A stretch of 36,428 bases of DNA from the NCBI GenBank assembly GCA_019509985.1, contig JAEKLF010000118.1, forward strand, positions 1 through 36,428, written 5' to 3'. This document shows positions 25,916 through 34,293 of the stretch, one piece after another. The stretch comes from Burkholderiales bacterium (GTDB lineage Bacteria > Pseudomonadota > Gammaproteobacteria > Burkholderiales > Burkholderiaceae_C). Positions within the stretch are counted from its first letter, which is position 1. Each line of letters opens with the position of its first letter. The position numbers were made by a program, and so were the translations under genes. A model generated the notes under the pieces. That model did no database searches. It saw only the letters and a program-made list of their open reading frames with translations, and was not told where the DNA came from.

Positions 25916-26419
25916 TCAGGACTCCGGATCAGTTGCGGCCAGCGCGATCAGGTCGAGCTCCACCGCGGCGTTCTTGGGCAACTGGCACACGCCGACCGAC
26001 GTGCGCGTGTGCACGCCAGCCGGGCCGAGCACGCGCCACAGCAGGTCGGACGCGCCATCGGCCACTTCGCTGTGCTGCGTGAAGTCGGCGCTGCAATGCA
26101 CGTAGACGGTCAGCCGCAGCACGGCCTTCAGGCTGGCCAGGCTGCCCAGCTCGCGCTGCAGCAGCGCCAACGCCCGCAGCGTGCAGACCTGGGCCGCGCG
26201 CTGGGCGTCGGCCAGCGTCACGTCGGCACCGACGCAACCCGTCACGACGACGCGGTCGCCGATGCGCGGGATCTGTCCGCTCAAGTAGATCGTTCGGCCG
26301 TCGCGCACCAGCGAGGTGTAGCGGCCGCCGATCTTGATCTCGCCGTCGGGCGCGAAGCCCAGCTCCGCGCTCGCCTCGGCAAACAAGCGGTCACGATCAG
26401 AAGTGGTGGCGTCAGGCAT
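25916..26419 (-). CDS. RidA (YjgF/YER057c/UK114) family protein
   Basis: The 167-residue product contains a RidA fold: GRTIYLSGQIPRIGDRVV, VYVHCSADF and HTRTSVGVCQLPKNAAVELDLIAL. The Arg of the HTRTSVGV segment corresponds to the substrate-carboxylate-binding arginine of active imine deaminases. It has a longer N-terminus than canonical RidA (about 130 residues). Active family members hydrolyse reactive enamines/imines from amino-acid metabolism. The start at 26419 overlaps the ABC exporter stop by eight bases, so it is co-translated. An ATG at 26449 is an alternative. Confidence 0.85.
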   Translation of the reverse strand: MPDATTSDRDRLFAEASAELGFAPDGEIKIGGRYTSLVRDGRTIYLSGQIPRIGDRVVVTGCVGADVTLADAQRAAQVCTLRALALLQRELGSLASLKAVLRLTVYVHCSADFTQHSEVADGASDLLWRVLGPAGVHTRTSVGVCQLPKNAAVELDLIALAATDPES

Positions 26420-28667
26420 CGACGGTGTGGGCGCTGGGGTTGGGTGCAACGACCATCAGGCCGCCGTCTTCGTCGGCCTCGGCGTCGACGCGGCGGGCCT
26501 GCGCTTCCCACAGGCGCCAGTAGTGGCCCTGCTTGGCGATCAGCTCGTCATGCGGGCCGAGCTCGACGATCTCGCCGCGGTCCATGACGACCAGGCGATC
26601 GGCCTTGCGCAGCGTGGACAGGCGGTGGGCGATGGCGATGGTCGTGCGGCCCTTCACGAGGTTGTCCAGAGCGCGCTGGATTTCCTTTTCGGTCTCGGTG
26701 TCGACGGCGCTCGTGGCTTCGTCGAGGATGAGGATGGCCGGGTCGATCAGCAGCGCGCGGGCGATGGAGATGCGCTGGCGCTCGCCACCGGACAGGCCCT
26801 GGCCGCGCTCGCCTACCAGACTGTCGTAGCCATGCGGCAGGCGCAGGATGAACTCGTGGGCATGAGCGGCACGCGCGGCGGCCACGATCTCGGCGCGCGT
26901 CGCCTCGGGCTTGCCGTAGGCGATGTTCTCGGCGATGGTGCCGAAGAACAGGAAAGGCTCCTGCAACACCAGGCCGATGTGGCGGCGGTAGTCGGTCACC
27001 TTGATGCGGCGCAGGTCCACGCCATCGACCTTGATGGCGCCCTCGGTCACGTCGTAGAAGCGGCAGATCAGGTTGACCAGCGTGCTCTTGCCCGAGCCGC
27101 TGTGGCCCACCAGGCCCACCATCTCGCCGGGGCGGATGTCGAGGTTGAGATTGCGAATGACCGAGCGCGAACCGTAGCGGAAGTCCAGGCCCTGCATGGA
27201 GATCGCGCCGGTCACGTTCTCGAAGGGCTGCGGGTTGACCGGGTCGGGCACGTTGGAGACGTGATCGAGGATGTCGAAGATGCGCTTGGCGCCTGCCGCC
27301 GCCTTCTGCGTGACGGAGACGATGCGGCTCATCGAATCCAGCCGGCCGTAGAAGCGGCCGATGTAGGCCAGGAAGGCCGTCAGCGTGCCGACCGTGATGC
27401 TCTGGTGCGCGATCAGCCAGATGCCCACGCCCCAGACGACCAGCAGGCCCATCTCGGTCAGCAGCGAGACGCTGGGCGTGAACAGGCTCCAGGTCTTGTT
27501 GAGGCGGTCGTTGACGTGCAGGTTCTTGGCGTTGGCTTCACGGAAACGCGAGGCCTCGCGCTTCTCCTGCGCGAACGCCTTGACGACGCGAATGCCGGGG
27601 ATGGTGTCGGCCAGCACATTGGTGATCTCGCCCCAGACGCGGTCGATCTTCTCGAAGCCGGTGCGCAGCCGATCGCGCACGAGGTGGATCAGCCAGGCGA
27701 TAAAGGGCAGCGGCACCAGCGTGGCCAGCGCCAGGCCGGGGTGGATGCTGAACAGGATCAGCGAGGTCATGGCCAGCATCAGCACGTCGGTGATGAAGTC
27801 CAGCGCGTGCAAGCTCAGAAACACCGAGATGCGGTCCGTCTCGGAGCCGATGCGCGACATCAGGTCGCCGGTGCGCTTGTTGCCGAAGTATTCGAGCGAC
27901 AGGCCCAGCAGGTGCTCGAAGGTGGCCGTGCGCAGATCCGCCGCGATGCGCTCTGACACCAGGGCCAGCAGATAGGTCTTGGCCCAGCCCAGCGCCCACG
28001 AGAACAGCGCCGCGCCCAGCAGCCCGGACAGCAGCAGCATGACCAGGTGTGGGTCGATGGACTGGCCGTTCTGGAAGGGAATCAGCACCTTGTCCATCAG
28101 CGGCATCGTCAGGTAGGGCGACACCAGCGTCGCGCCAGTCGCGCCCATCATCAGCGTGAAGCCGAGCAAGAGCTGACCCTGGTAGGGCTTGGCGAAGCGC
28201 CACAGGCGCAGCAGCACCCAGGTGCTGGACGGTGCGCTGGCTTCGCCGAAATCGAAGTCCGAGTCCTCGCCCTCGGGCTCGTCCTCCGGCAAGGCCTGCC
28301 CGGCCAGGCGCTGCACCTCGCGGCCAAAGCTGTCGACGAAGCGCACCGCGGCCGGGTTGCAGGCCAGCGTGAAGCGCCAGCGCTCCAGGCGTCGCCCGGC
28401 GCCAAACAGCTCCATGAAGGCGAGCCCGCCATGGTCGCTGAGCTTGAGGCTCTGGCCCGGGACCAGGGCATGCTCGCTCCAGGTGCCGGCCGTCGAATCG
28501 AAGGCCAGCAGGCGTGAATTCGTCAGCGCGATCAGCCCCCGCGCGAAGCGGCCCTGGGCGTCCAGGTCAACCTCCAGCGTGGCCACCACGTTCTCGCCAG
28601 CCATGAGCCGCCCCTGCAGGGCGGCCGTTTGGGGATGTGATGCTGGGTCGGGAGGAATGTCTTGCAT
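26412..28667 (-). CDS. ABC exporter (fused membrane and ATPase domains) of the cyanophycin locus
   Basis: The 751-residue half-transporter has an unusual N-terminal domain (about residues 1-125) with beta-rich LIALTNSRLLAFDS- and RWRFTLACNPA-like segments reminiscent of a PH-like fold. An acidic linker (EDEPEGEDSDFDFGE) follows, then six membrane helices of the type I exporter fold (MsbA/BmrA-like). The ATPase domain has Walker A GHSGSGKST near residue 520, signature LSGGERQR, Walker B ILILDEATSAVD and H-loop IAHRLST, all intact. It presumably works as a homodimer in the inner membrane; the substrate is unknown. It is divergent from the cyanophycin synthetases and heads the operon with RidA, DUF1854 and flavin reductase genes. 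ATG 28667 is used; one at 28709 is also possible. Confidence 0.88.
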   Translation of the reverse strand: MQDIPPDPASHPQTAALQGRLMAGENVVATLEVDLDAQGRFARGLIALTNSRLLAFDSTAGTWSEHALVPGQSLKLSDHGGLAFMELFGAGRRLERWRFTLACNPAAVRFVDSFGREVQRLAGQALPEDEPEGEDSDFDFGEASAPSSTWVLLRLWRFAKPYQGQLLLGFTLMMGATGATLVSPYLTMPLMDKVLIPFQNGQSIDPHLVMLLLSGLLGAALFSWALGWAKTYLLALVSERIAADLRTATFEHLLGLSLEYFGNKRTGDLMSRIGSETDRISVFLSLHALDFITDVLMLAMTSLILFSIHPGLALATLVPLPFIAWLIHLVRDRLRTGFEKIDRVWGEITNVLADTIPGIRVVKAFAQEKREASRFREANAKNLHVNDRLNKTWSLFTPSVSLLTEMGLLVVWGVGIWLIAHQSITVGTLTAFLAYIGRFYGRLDSMSRIVSVTQKAAAGAKRIFDILDHVSNVPDPVNPQPFENVTGAISMQGLDFRYGSRSVIRNLNLDIRPGEMVGLVGHSGSGKSTLVNLICRFYDVTEGAIKVDGVDLRRIKVTDYRRHIGLVLQEPFLFFGTIAENIAYGKPEATRAEIVAAARAAHAHEFILRLPHGYDSLVGERGQGLSGGERQRISIARALLIDPAILILDEATSAVDTETEKEIQRALDNLVKGRTTIAIAHRLSTLRKADRLVVMDRGEIVELGPHDELIAKQGHYWRLWEAQARRVDAEADEDGGLMVVAPNPSAHTVDA

Positions 28668-28769
28668 GTTGTTGTTCGCTCTTACGGGCTGCGGCAGATT
28701 CTCCGCCATGACTTCGGCGCACAATTCCACGCGCCAAAGGCCTGCACAACCCCTCACTCGATACGCTCC
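28668..28769. promoter_or_regulatory. Divergent control region of the cyanophycin locus
   Basis: This 102-base gap separates the ABC exporter operon from the synthetase operon and must hold both promoters or their ends. I see no convincing -35/-10 pair, sigma-54 site or long dyad in it. Confidence 0.4.
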
Positions 28770-30944
28770 ATGAGCCAGAAGAACGACATCCGCCTGCTGC
28801 GCATCAATTACCTGCGTGGGCCCAATATGTGGACCTACCGGCCGGTGCTGGAGGTCTGGCTCGACCTGGGCGAGCTGGAGGACCACCCCAGCCACCAGTT
28901 GCCCGGCTTCAACGATCGCCTGACCGCCGTCCTGCCGGCCCTCGTCGAGCACCACTGCGGCGTCGGCGAGCGCGGCGGCTTCCTGGAGCGGCTCACCGAA
29001 GGCACCTGGTGCGGCCATGTGCTGGAGCACATCGTCATCGAACTGCTGAACCTGGCCGGCATGCCCACCGGCTTTGGCCAGACGCGCAGCACCAGCCAGC
29101 GCGGCGTCTACCGCATGGTCTTCCGGGCGCGCGACGAGCAGGTCGCCCGGGCGGCGCTGGCCGAGGGCCATGCCCTCATCATGGCGGTCATCAACGACCA
29201 GCCCTTCGACGTGCCCGCCGCCGTTGGCCGCGTGCGCGACAAGCTCGACGATTGCTATCTCGGCCCCTCCACGGCGGCCATCGTCGCCGCCGCGACGGAC
29301 CGCCGCATCCCGCACATCCGCCTGAACGACGGCAACCTCGTGCAGCTCGGCCACGGCCAGCGCCAGCGCCGCATCTGGACGGCCGAGACCGACATGACCA
29401 GCGCCATCGCCGAGGGCATTGCCAGCGACAAGGACCTGACCAAGTCCCTGCTCAAGGCCGTCGGCGTGCCGGTGCCGCATGGCCAGGCCGTCAAGACGGC
29501 GGAGCAGGCCTGGGAGGCGGCGCAGGACATCGGCCTGCCCGTCGTGGTCAAGCCCTCCGACGGCAACCACGGCCGCGGCGTGACGCTGGACCTGAAGCTG
29601 CGCGACGATGTGCTGGCCGCGTTCGAAGTCGCCGCGCGTCACGGCACGGAAGTGCTGGTCGAGCGCTACATCACCGGCAACGAGCACCGCCTGCTCGTCG
29701 TCGGCGGGCAGGTGGTCGCCGCCGCGCGCGGCGAGGTCGCCGCGGTGGTCGGCGATGGCGTGCACAACGTGCTCGAGCTGACCGAGCGCCAGATCAATTC
29801 CGACCCGCGGCGCGGCCTGACCGAGAACCACCCGCTCAACCGGCTCAACGTGCCCGAGGACGGCGTCATCCTGCTCGACCTGCAGCGCCAGGGCCTCACC
29901 CCCGAGTCCGTGCCCGCGGCCGGCCGCCAGGTGCTGATCCAGCGCAACGGCAATGTCGCCATCGACTGCACGCCCGAAGTCCACCCCGAGGTCGCGCACG
30001 CCGTGTCGCTGGCCGCGCGCACCGTGGGCCTGGACATCGCCGGCGTCGATCTCGTCACCGAGGACATCGCCAGGCCGCTGAGCGAGACCGGTGGCGCCAT
30101 CGTCGAGGTCAACGCCGGCCCGGGCCTGTTGATGCACCTGAAGCCCGCCGGCGGCGCGCCCCAGCCCGTGGGCCAGGCCATCATCGACCACCTGTTCGCC
30201 GAGGACGAGACCGGCCGCATCCCCATCGTCGGCGTGGCCGGCTCGCGCGGCGGCCACCAGATCTCGCGCCTGGTCGCCTGGCTGCTGCACCTGAACGGCC
30301 GCCACGTCGGCCTGGCCTGCCGCGACGGCCTGTTCCTGGGCACGCGCCGTGTCGAGAAGAGGAACAGCGCCCGCTGGGACGCCGCCCACCGCCTCTTGAT
30401 GAACCGCGGCGTCAATGCCGTCGTCGTCGAGAACGACCCGGCCTCCGTGCTGCGCGACGGCCTGGCCTATGACCGCTGCCAGGTCGGCGTCGTCACCGAC
30501 CTGGACGGCATTGCCGAGCTCGCCGAGTTCGACGTGCATGACGTCGACCAGCTCTACAAGGTGCTGCGCACGCAGATCGACGTCGTGCTCAGCGATGGCG
30601 CCAGCGTGCTCCATGCCGCCCATCCGCGCCTCGTCGACATGGCCGAGCTCAGCGACGGCGAAGTCGTTTTCTACGCCGAGGACGGCAGCCTCGAAGCGCT
30701 GCAGCATCACCGCGACCGCGGCGGCCGCGCCGTCTTCCTGCGCGGCGGCGCCGCCGTGCTGGCGCAAGGCCCGGCCGAGACGCCCGGCGCCAACATCGAA
30801 GCCCTGCTGCGCCGCTTCGGCGCGGCCGCGACCGACGCCTCCACGCTGCTCGCCGCCGTCGCCGCGGCCTGGGCGCTGGGCATCTCGCCCGAGCTGATCG
30901 CCGCCGGTCTCGATACCTTCGTTCCCGACCTCCACCTGGCCTAA
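28770..30944 (+). CDS. Cyanophycin synthetase-like protein with degenerate Mur-ligase domain
   Basis: The 724-residue product has the cyanophycin synthetase N-domain (RGPNMWTYRPVLEV) and an ATP-grasp domain (VVVKPSDGNHGRGVTL, LVERYITGNEHRLLV, GGAIVEVNAGPGLLMHL). The Mur-ligase part is altered: where active synthetases have GTNGKTT it reads GSRGGHQ, with the P-loop Lys replaced by G495 and the protein about 130 residues shorter. The ligase that adds arginine should therefore be dead, while the aspartate-adding ATP-grasp site may work. This resembles the second, shorter cyanophycin synthetase-like copy (cphA') found beside cphA in betaproteobacteria. The real cphA follows after 12 bases. Confidence 0.85.
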   Translation: MSQKNDIRLLRINYLRGPNMWTYRPVLEVWLDLGELEDHPSHQLPGFNDRLTAVLPALVEHHCGVGERGGFLERLTEGTWCGHVLEHIVIELLNLAGMPTGFGQTRSTSQRGVYRMVFRARDEQVARAALAEGHALIMAVINDQPFDVPAAVGRVRDKLDDCYLGPSTAAIVAAATDRRIPHIRLNDGNLVQLGHGQRQRRIWTAETDMTSAIAEGIASDKDLTKSLLKAVGVPVPHGQAVKTAEQAWEAAQDIGLPVVVKPSDGNHGRGVTLDLKLRDDVLAAFEVAARHGTEVLVERYITGNEHRLLVVGGQVVAAARGEVAAVVGDGVHNVLELTERQINSDPRRGLTENHPLNRLNVPEDGVILLDLQRQGLTPESVPAAGRQVLIQRNGNVAIDCTPEVHPEVAHAVSLAARTVGLDIAGVDLVTEDIARPLSETGGAIVEVNAGPGLLMHLKPAGGAPQPVGQAIIDHLFAEDETGRIPIVGVAGSRGGHQISRLVAWLLHLNGRHVGLACRDGLFLGTRRVEKRNSARWDAAHRLLMNRGVNAVVVENDPASVLRDGLAYDRCQVGVVTDLDGIAELAEFDVHDVDQLYKVLRTQIDVVLSDGASVLHAAHPRLVDMAELSDGEVVFYAEDGSLEALQHHRDRGGRAVFLRGGAAVLAQGPAETPGANIEALLRRFGAAATDASTLLAAVAAAWALGISPELIAAGLDTFVPDLHLA

Positions 30945-30956
30945 ACGACACAACCC

Positions 30957-33527
30957 ATGGACGTTTCCCGTACCCGCGCGCTGCGCGGCCCGAACATGTG
31001 GAGCCGCCACACGGCCATCGAAGCCGTCGTGCATTGCACCGACGCCGAGCGCTCGCTCGAACGCCTGCCCGGCTTCGAGCCGCGGCTGCGCCAGCTCTTC
31101 CCGTCCGTCGGCGAGCTGCGCAGCGATGCATCGCTCGCCCAGGTGCTGGAGCAGGCGACGCTGGCGTTGCAGGCCCAGGCCGGCTGCCCGGTCACCTTCA
31201 GCCAGACCCATGTGACGCCCGAGTCCGGCACCTACCAGCTCGTCATCGAGTACAGCGAGGAGGACGTCGGCCGCCTGGCCTTCGAGCAGGCCTTGAAGCT
31301 GGTGCTGGCAGCGCTTGATCGCGATGGCGGCGGCGAGTTCGATGCCGATGCCGTCATCACGCAGCTGCGCGAGCTGGACGAGGACATCCGCCTCGGGCCG
31401 TCGACCGGCTCCATCGTCAACGCCGCGCTGGCCCGCGGCATCCCTTATCGCCGCCTCACGCAGGGCAGCCTGGTGCAGTTCGGCTGGGGTGCCAAGCAGC
31501 GCCGCATCTGGGCCGCCGAGGTGGACGCGACCAGCGCCGTCAGCGAGTCCATCGCCCAGGACAAGGACTTGTGCAAGCGCCTGCTGCAGGCCGCCGGCGT
31601 GCCCGTGCCCATCGGCCGCCCGGTCGAGTCGGTGGACGACGCCTGGGACGTGGCCCAGGAGATCGGCCTGCCCGTCGTTGTGAAGCCCCAGGACGGCAAT
31701 CAGGGCAAGGGCGTCACCGTCAACGTGACGACGCGCGAAGGCATCGAGGCGGCCTACAAGGCGGCCGACGAGATCGGCCCGGTGATGGTCGAGAAGTTCC
31801 TGCCGGGCTCGGACTACCGGCTGCTCGTCATCGGCGACAAGCTCATCGCTGCCGCCCGCCGCGACCCGCCGCATGTCATCGGCGATGGCCAGCACACCGT
31901 CAAGGAGCTGGTCGACAAGGTCAACGCCGACCCGCGCCGCGGTGATGGCCATGCCACGTCGCTGACCAAGATCCGCTTCGACGACATCGCCGTCGCGCGG
32001 CTGACCCAGCAAGGCCTGGCACCCGCGTCCGTGCCGGAGAAGGGCCAGCGCGTCATCCTGCGCAACAACGCCAATCTGTCCACCGGCGGCACGGCCACCG
32101 ACGTGACGGACGATGTGCACCCCGAGGTGGCAGCCCGCGCCATCGCGGCGGCGCAGGTCGTCGGCCTGCATGTCTGTGGCGTGGACGTGGTGGCCGAGAG
32201 CGTGCTGCGGCCGCTCGAAGAAATCAGCGGCGGCATCGTCGAGGTCAATGCCGCGCCGGGCCTGCGCATGCATCTGAGCCCCAGCTACGGCAAGGGCCGC
32301 AACGTCGGCGAAGGCATCGTCGGCCACCTGTTCGGCACGGGGCCGAAGGCCGAGGACGGCCGCATCCCCGTCGTCGCCGTGACGGGCACCAACGGCAAGA
32401 CCACCGTCACGCGGCTGATCTCGCACCTGTTCGCCAGCTGCGGCCTCAAGGTCGGCATGACCAACACCGACGGCGTCTACGTCGACGGCCGCCAGATCGA
32501 CAGCGGTGACTGCTCCGGCCCGAAGAGCGCGCGCAACGTGCTGATGCACCCGGACGTCGAAGCCGCCGTGCTGGAGACCGCCCGCGGCGGCATCCTGCGC
32601 GAGGGCCTGGGCTTCGACCGCTGCCAGGTCGCCGTGGTCACCAACGTCGGCGCGGGCGACCACCTGGGCATGAACTTCCTGCACACGGCGGAAGACCTCG
32701 TGCTCGTCAAGCGCGTCATCGTGCAGAACGTGGCCCCCACCGGCTACGCGGTGCTGAACGCGACCGACCCGCTGACCGCGCAGATGGCGTCCATCTGCCC
32801 TGGACAGGTCATCTACTTCGCCGCCGACCGCCACCACCCGGTCATGGCCACGCACCGCGCCCAGGGCAAACGCTGCGTCTACGTGGACGGCGACCAGCTC
32901 ATTGCCGCTCAGGGCGTGTGGCGCGAGAGCATCCCGCTGCGCGACATCCCCATCACGCGCGGCGGCCTCATCGGCTTCCAGGTCGAGAACGCGATGGCCT
33001 CGGTCGCCGCAGCCTGGGCCGTGGGCCTGGACTGGGACACCATCCGCCGCGGCGTGGGCAGCTTTGCCAACGATGCCGATAACGCGCCCGGCCGCTTCAA
33101 CGTCATGGACTACCGCGGGGCCACCGTCATCGCCGACTACGGCCACAACGGCGACGCGATGAAGGCCCTGGTCGGTGCTGTCGCCGCGCTGCCGGCCAAC
33201 AAGCGCAGCGTCGTCATCAGCGGCGCGGGCGACCGCCGCGACGAGGACATTCGCGTGCAGACCGAGATCCTCGGCGCCGCCTTCGACGAGGTCATCCTCT
33301 ACGAAGACGCCTGCCAGCGCGGCCGTGCGGCCGGCGAGGTCGTGGCGCTGCTGCGCGCCGGCCTGGAAGGTGCAACGCGCACCCGGCACGTCGAGGAAGT
33401 CGTCGGCGAGTTCGTCGCCATCGACCGTGCGCTGTCGCGCCTGCAGCCCGGCGATCTGTGCCTGGTGCTGGTGGACCAGGTTGAGGAGGCGCTGGCCCAT
33501 CTGGCCAAGCGGATCGCGGAAGGCTGA
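30957..33527 (+). CDS. cphA: Cyanophycin synthetase
   Basis: This 856-residue enzyme makes cyanophycin, a poly-aspartate chain with arginine side branches, from Asp, Arg and ATP as a nitrogen store in the cytoplasm. Order of domains: N-domain (RGPNMWSRHTAIEAVV), ATP-grasp (VVVKPQDGNQGKGVTV, VEKFLPGSDYRLLVIG, GGIVEVNAAPGLRMHLSPS) and Mur-ligase-like domain with an intact P-loop GTNGKTT (Lys 481), ETARGGILREGLGFD, NDADNAPGRFN and GHNGDAMKALV. All three sets of motifs look functional. It forms an operon with the shorter synthetase copy upstream. Its TGA abuts the stop of the convergent binding-protein gene with no gap (TGATCA). Confidence 0.95.
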   Translation: MDVSRTRALRGPNMWSRHTAIEAVVHCTDAERSLERLPGFEPRLRQLFPSVGELRSDASLAQVLEQATLALQAQAGCPVTFSQTHVTPESGTYQLVIEYSEEDVGRLAFEQALKLVLAALDRDGGGEFDADAVITQLRELDEDIRLGPSTGSIVNAALARGIPYRRLTQGSLVQFGWGAKQRRIWAAEVDATSAVSESIAQDKDLCKRLLQAAGVPVPIGRPVESVDDAWDVAQEIGLPVVVKPQDGNQGKGVTVNVTTREGIEAAYKAADEIGPVMVEKFLPGSDYRLLVIGDKLIAAARRDPPHVIGDGQHTVKELVDKVNADPRRGDGHATSLTKIRFDDIAVARLTQQGLAPASVPEKGQRVILRNNANLSTGGTATDVTDDVHPEVAARAIAAAQVVGLHVCGVDVVAESVLRPLEEISGGIVEVNAAPGLRMHLSPSYGKGRNVGEGIVGHLFGTGPKAEDGRIPVVAVTGTNGKTTVTRLISHLFASCGLKVGMTNTDGVYVDGRQIDSGDCSGPKSARNVLMHPDVEAAVLETARGGILREGLGFDRCQVAVVTNVGAGDHLGMNFLHTAEDLVLVKRVIVQNVAPTGYAVLNATDPLTAQMASICPGQVIYFAADRHHPVMATHRAQGKRCVYVDGDQLIAAQGVWRESIPLRDIPITRGGLIGFQVENAMASVAAAWAVGLDWDTIRRGVGSFANDADNAPGRFNVMDYRGATVIADYGHNGDAMKALVGAVAALPANKRSVVISGAGDRRDEDIRVQTEILGAAFDEVILYEDACQRGRAAGEVVALLRAGLEGATRTRHVEEVVGEFVAIDRALSRLQPGDLCLVLVDQVEEALAHLAKRIAEG

Positions 33528-34268
33528 TCAGCGGTACTTGCCGAGGATGCGGGTCAGCTCGCCGCTGGCGACCAGGCCGTTGATGGCCGTGTTCAAGGCG
33601 GCCAGGCTGAGGTCGCTGCGCGGCGACAGCGCGCACTGGCCCAGCACCTCGGCCACGACCAGCAGCGGGCGCAAGGCCAGCCTGAAATCGCCGGTGCGCT
33701 GGTGGTATTCCAGCAGGCGTCGCCCCGTCAGGATGTGGGGCACGCGGCCCAGTTCGAGCTTGCGCAGATTGGCCACCGCGTCCGGCGTGTCGTCGCGCAC
33801 GAAATCCTCGCGCAGGGCCTGCGCCACCTCGGGATAGGCATAGCCCAGCACCGTGCCGATCGTCTGGCCGGCCACCGCGGCCAGCCGCTCGGGCGCGGGC
33901 GTGCTCGCGGCGGTCACCAGAACGGTCTGGTCGGGGATGAAGGCGCGACTCCAGCCGAAGGGCCCGGGCAGCCAGGCGCGCTGGTAGTCGCAGACCAGGT
34001 CGGCCTCGCCCGCCTGCAGCGCCTGGGCGATGCGCTTGCGCGGCAGCGCCCGCACGTCCACCGGCCGGCCCAGCCGGCTCGCCAGCGCAGCCCCCAGGTC
34101 GGCATGCAGGCCTTCGATCACGCGACTGCCGGTGATGCGCGCCTCGGGCATGACGGCGCTGGTGTCCACGACCATGATCAGCGGCGTCACCGCGGCCGCC
34201 GGCAGGGCCAGGCAGGCCGCACCGAGCAGGGTCCACAAGCCGCGCCAGCGCCACATGGCCGGCATCAT
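33528..34268 (-). CDS. Periplasmic solute-binding protein (PBP type 2 fold), copy 1
   Basis: The 246-residue product has a signal peptide (WRGLWTLLGAACLALPAAA) and the SBP_bac_3-like arrangement: a short first lobe, GEADLVCDYQRAWLPGPFGWSRAFIPDQTVLVTA and a second lobe VAGQTIGTVLGYAYPEVAQAL. No permease or ATPase lies next to it, so it may serve a distant transporter or a sensor. It is about 60 % identical by eye to the next gene upstream, separated by 25 bases. The start is uncertain among ATGs at 34268, 34265 and 34256, because none has a clear ribosome site. Confidence 0.82.
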   Translation of the reverse strand: MMPAMWRWRGLWTLLGAACLALPAAAVTPLIMVVDTSAVMPEARITGSRVIEGLHADLGAALASRLGRPVDVRALPRKRIAQALQAGEADLVCDYQRAWLPGPFGWSRAFIPDQTVLVTAASTPAPERLAAVAGQTIGTVLGYAYPEVAQALREDFVRDDTPDAVANLRKLELGRVPHILTGRRLLEYHQRTGDFRLALRPLLVVAEVLGQCALSPRSDLSLAALNTAINGLVASGELTRILGKYR

Positions 34269-34293
34269 AAGAAGGCCGCAGCGGCGGCGCGCC

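Noticed and set aside
28668..28769. A sigma-54 or NtrC-type site for nitrogen control of cyanophycin synthesis
   Set aside because: I looked for the GG-10-GC pattern with TGGC and TTGC halves in the divergent region and found no acceptable match.
26412..33500. A 2362-codon open frame on the minus strand that runs through the ABC exporter and antisense to both synthetase genes
   Set aside because: Only the part downstream of 28667 (or 28709) has protein family features. The rest is an antisense frame without stops caused by high GC, and its translation is low-complexity.
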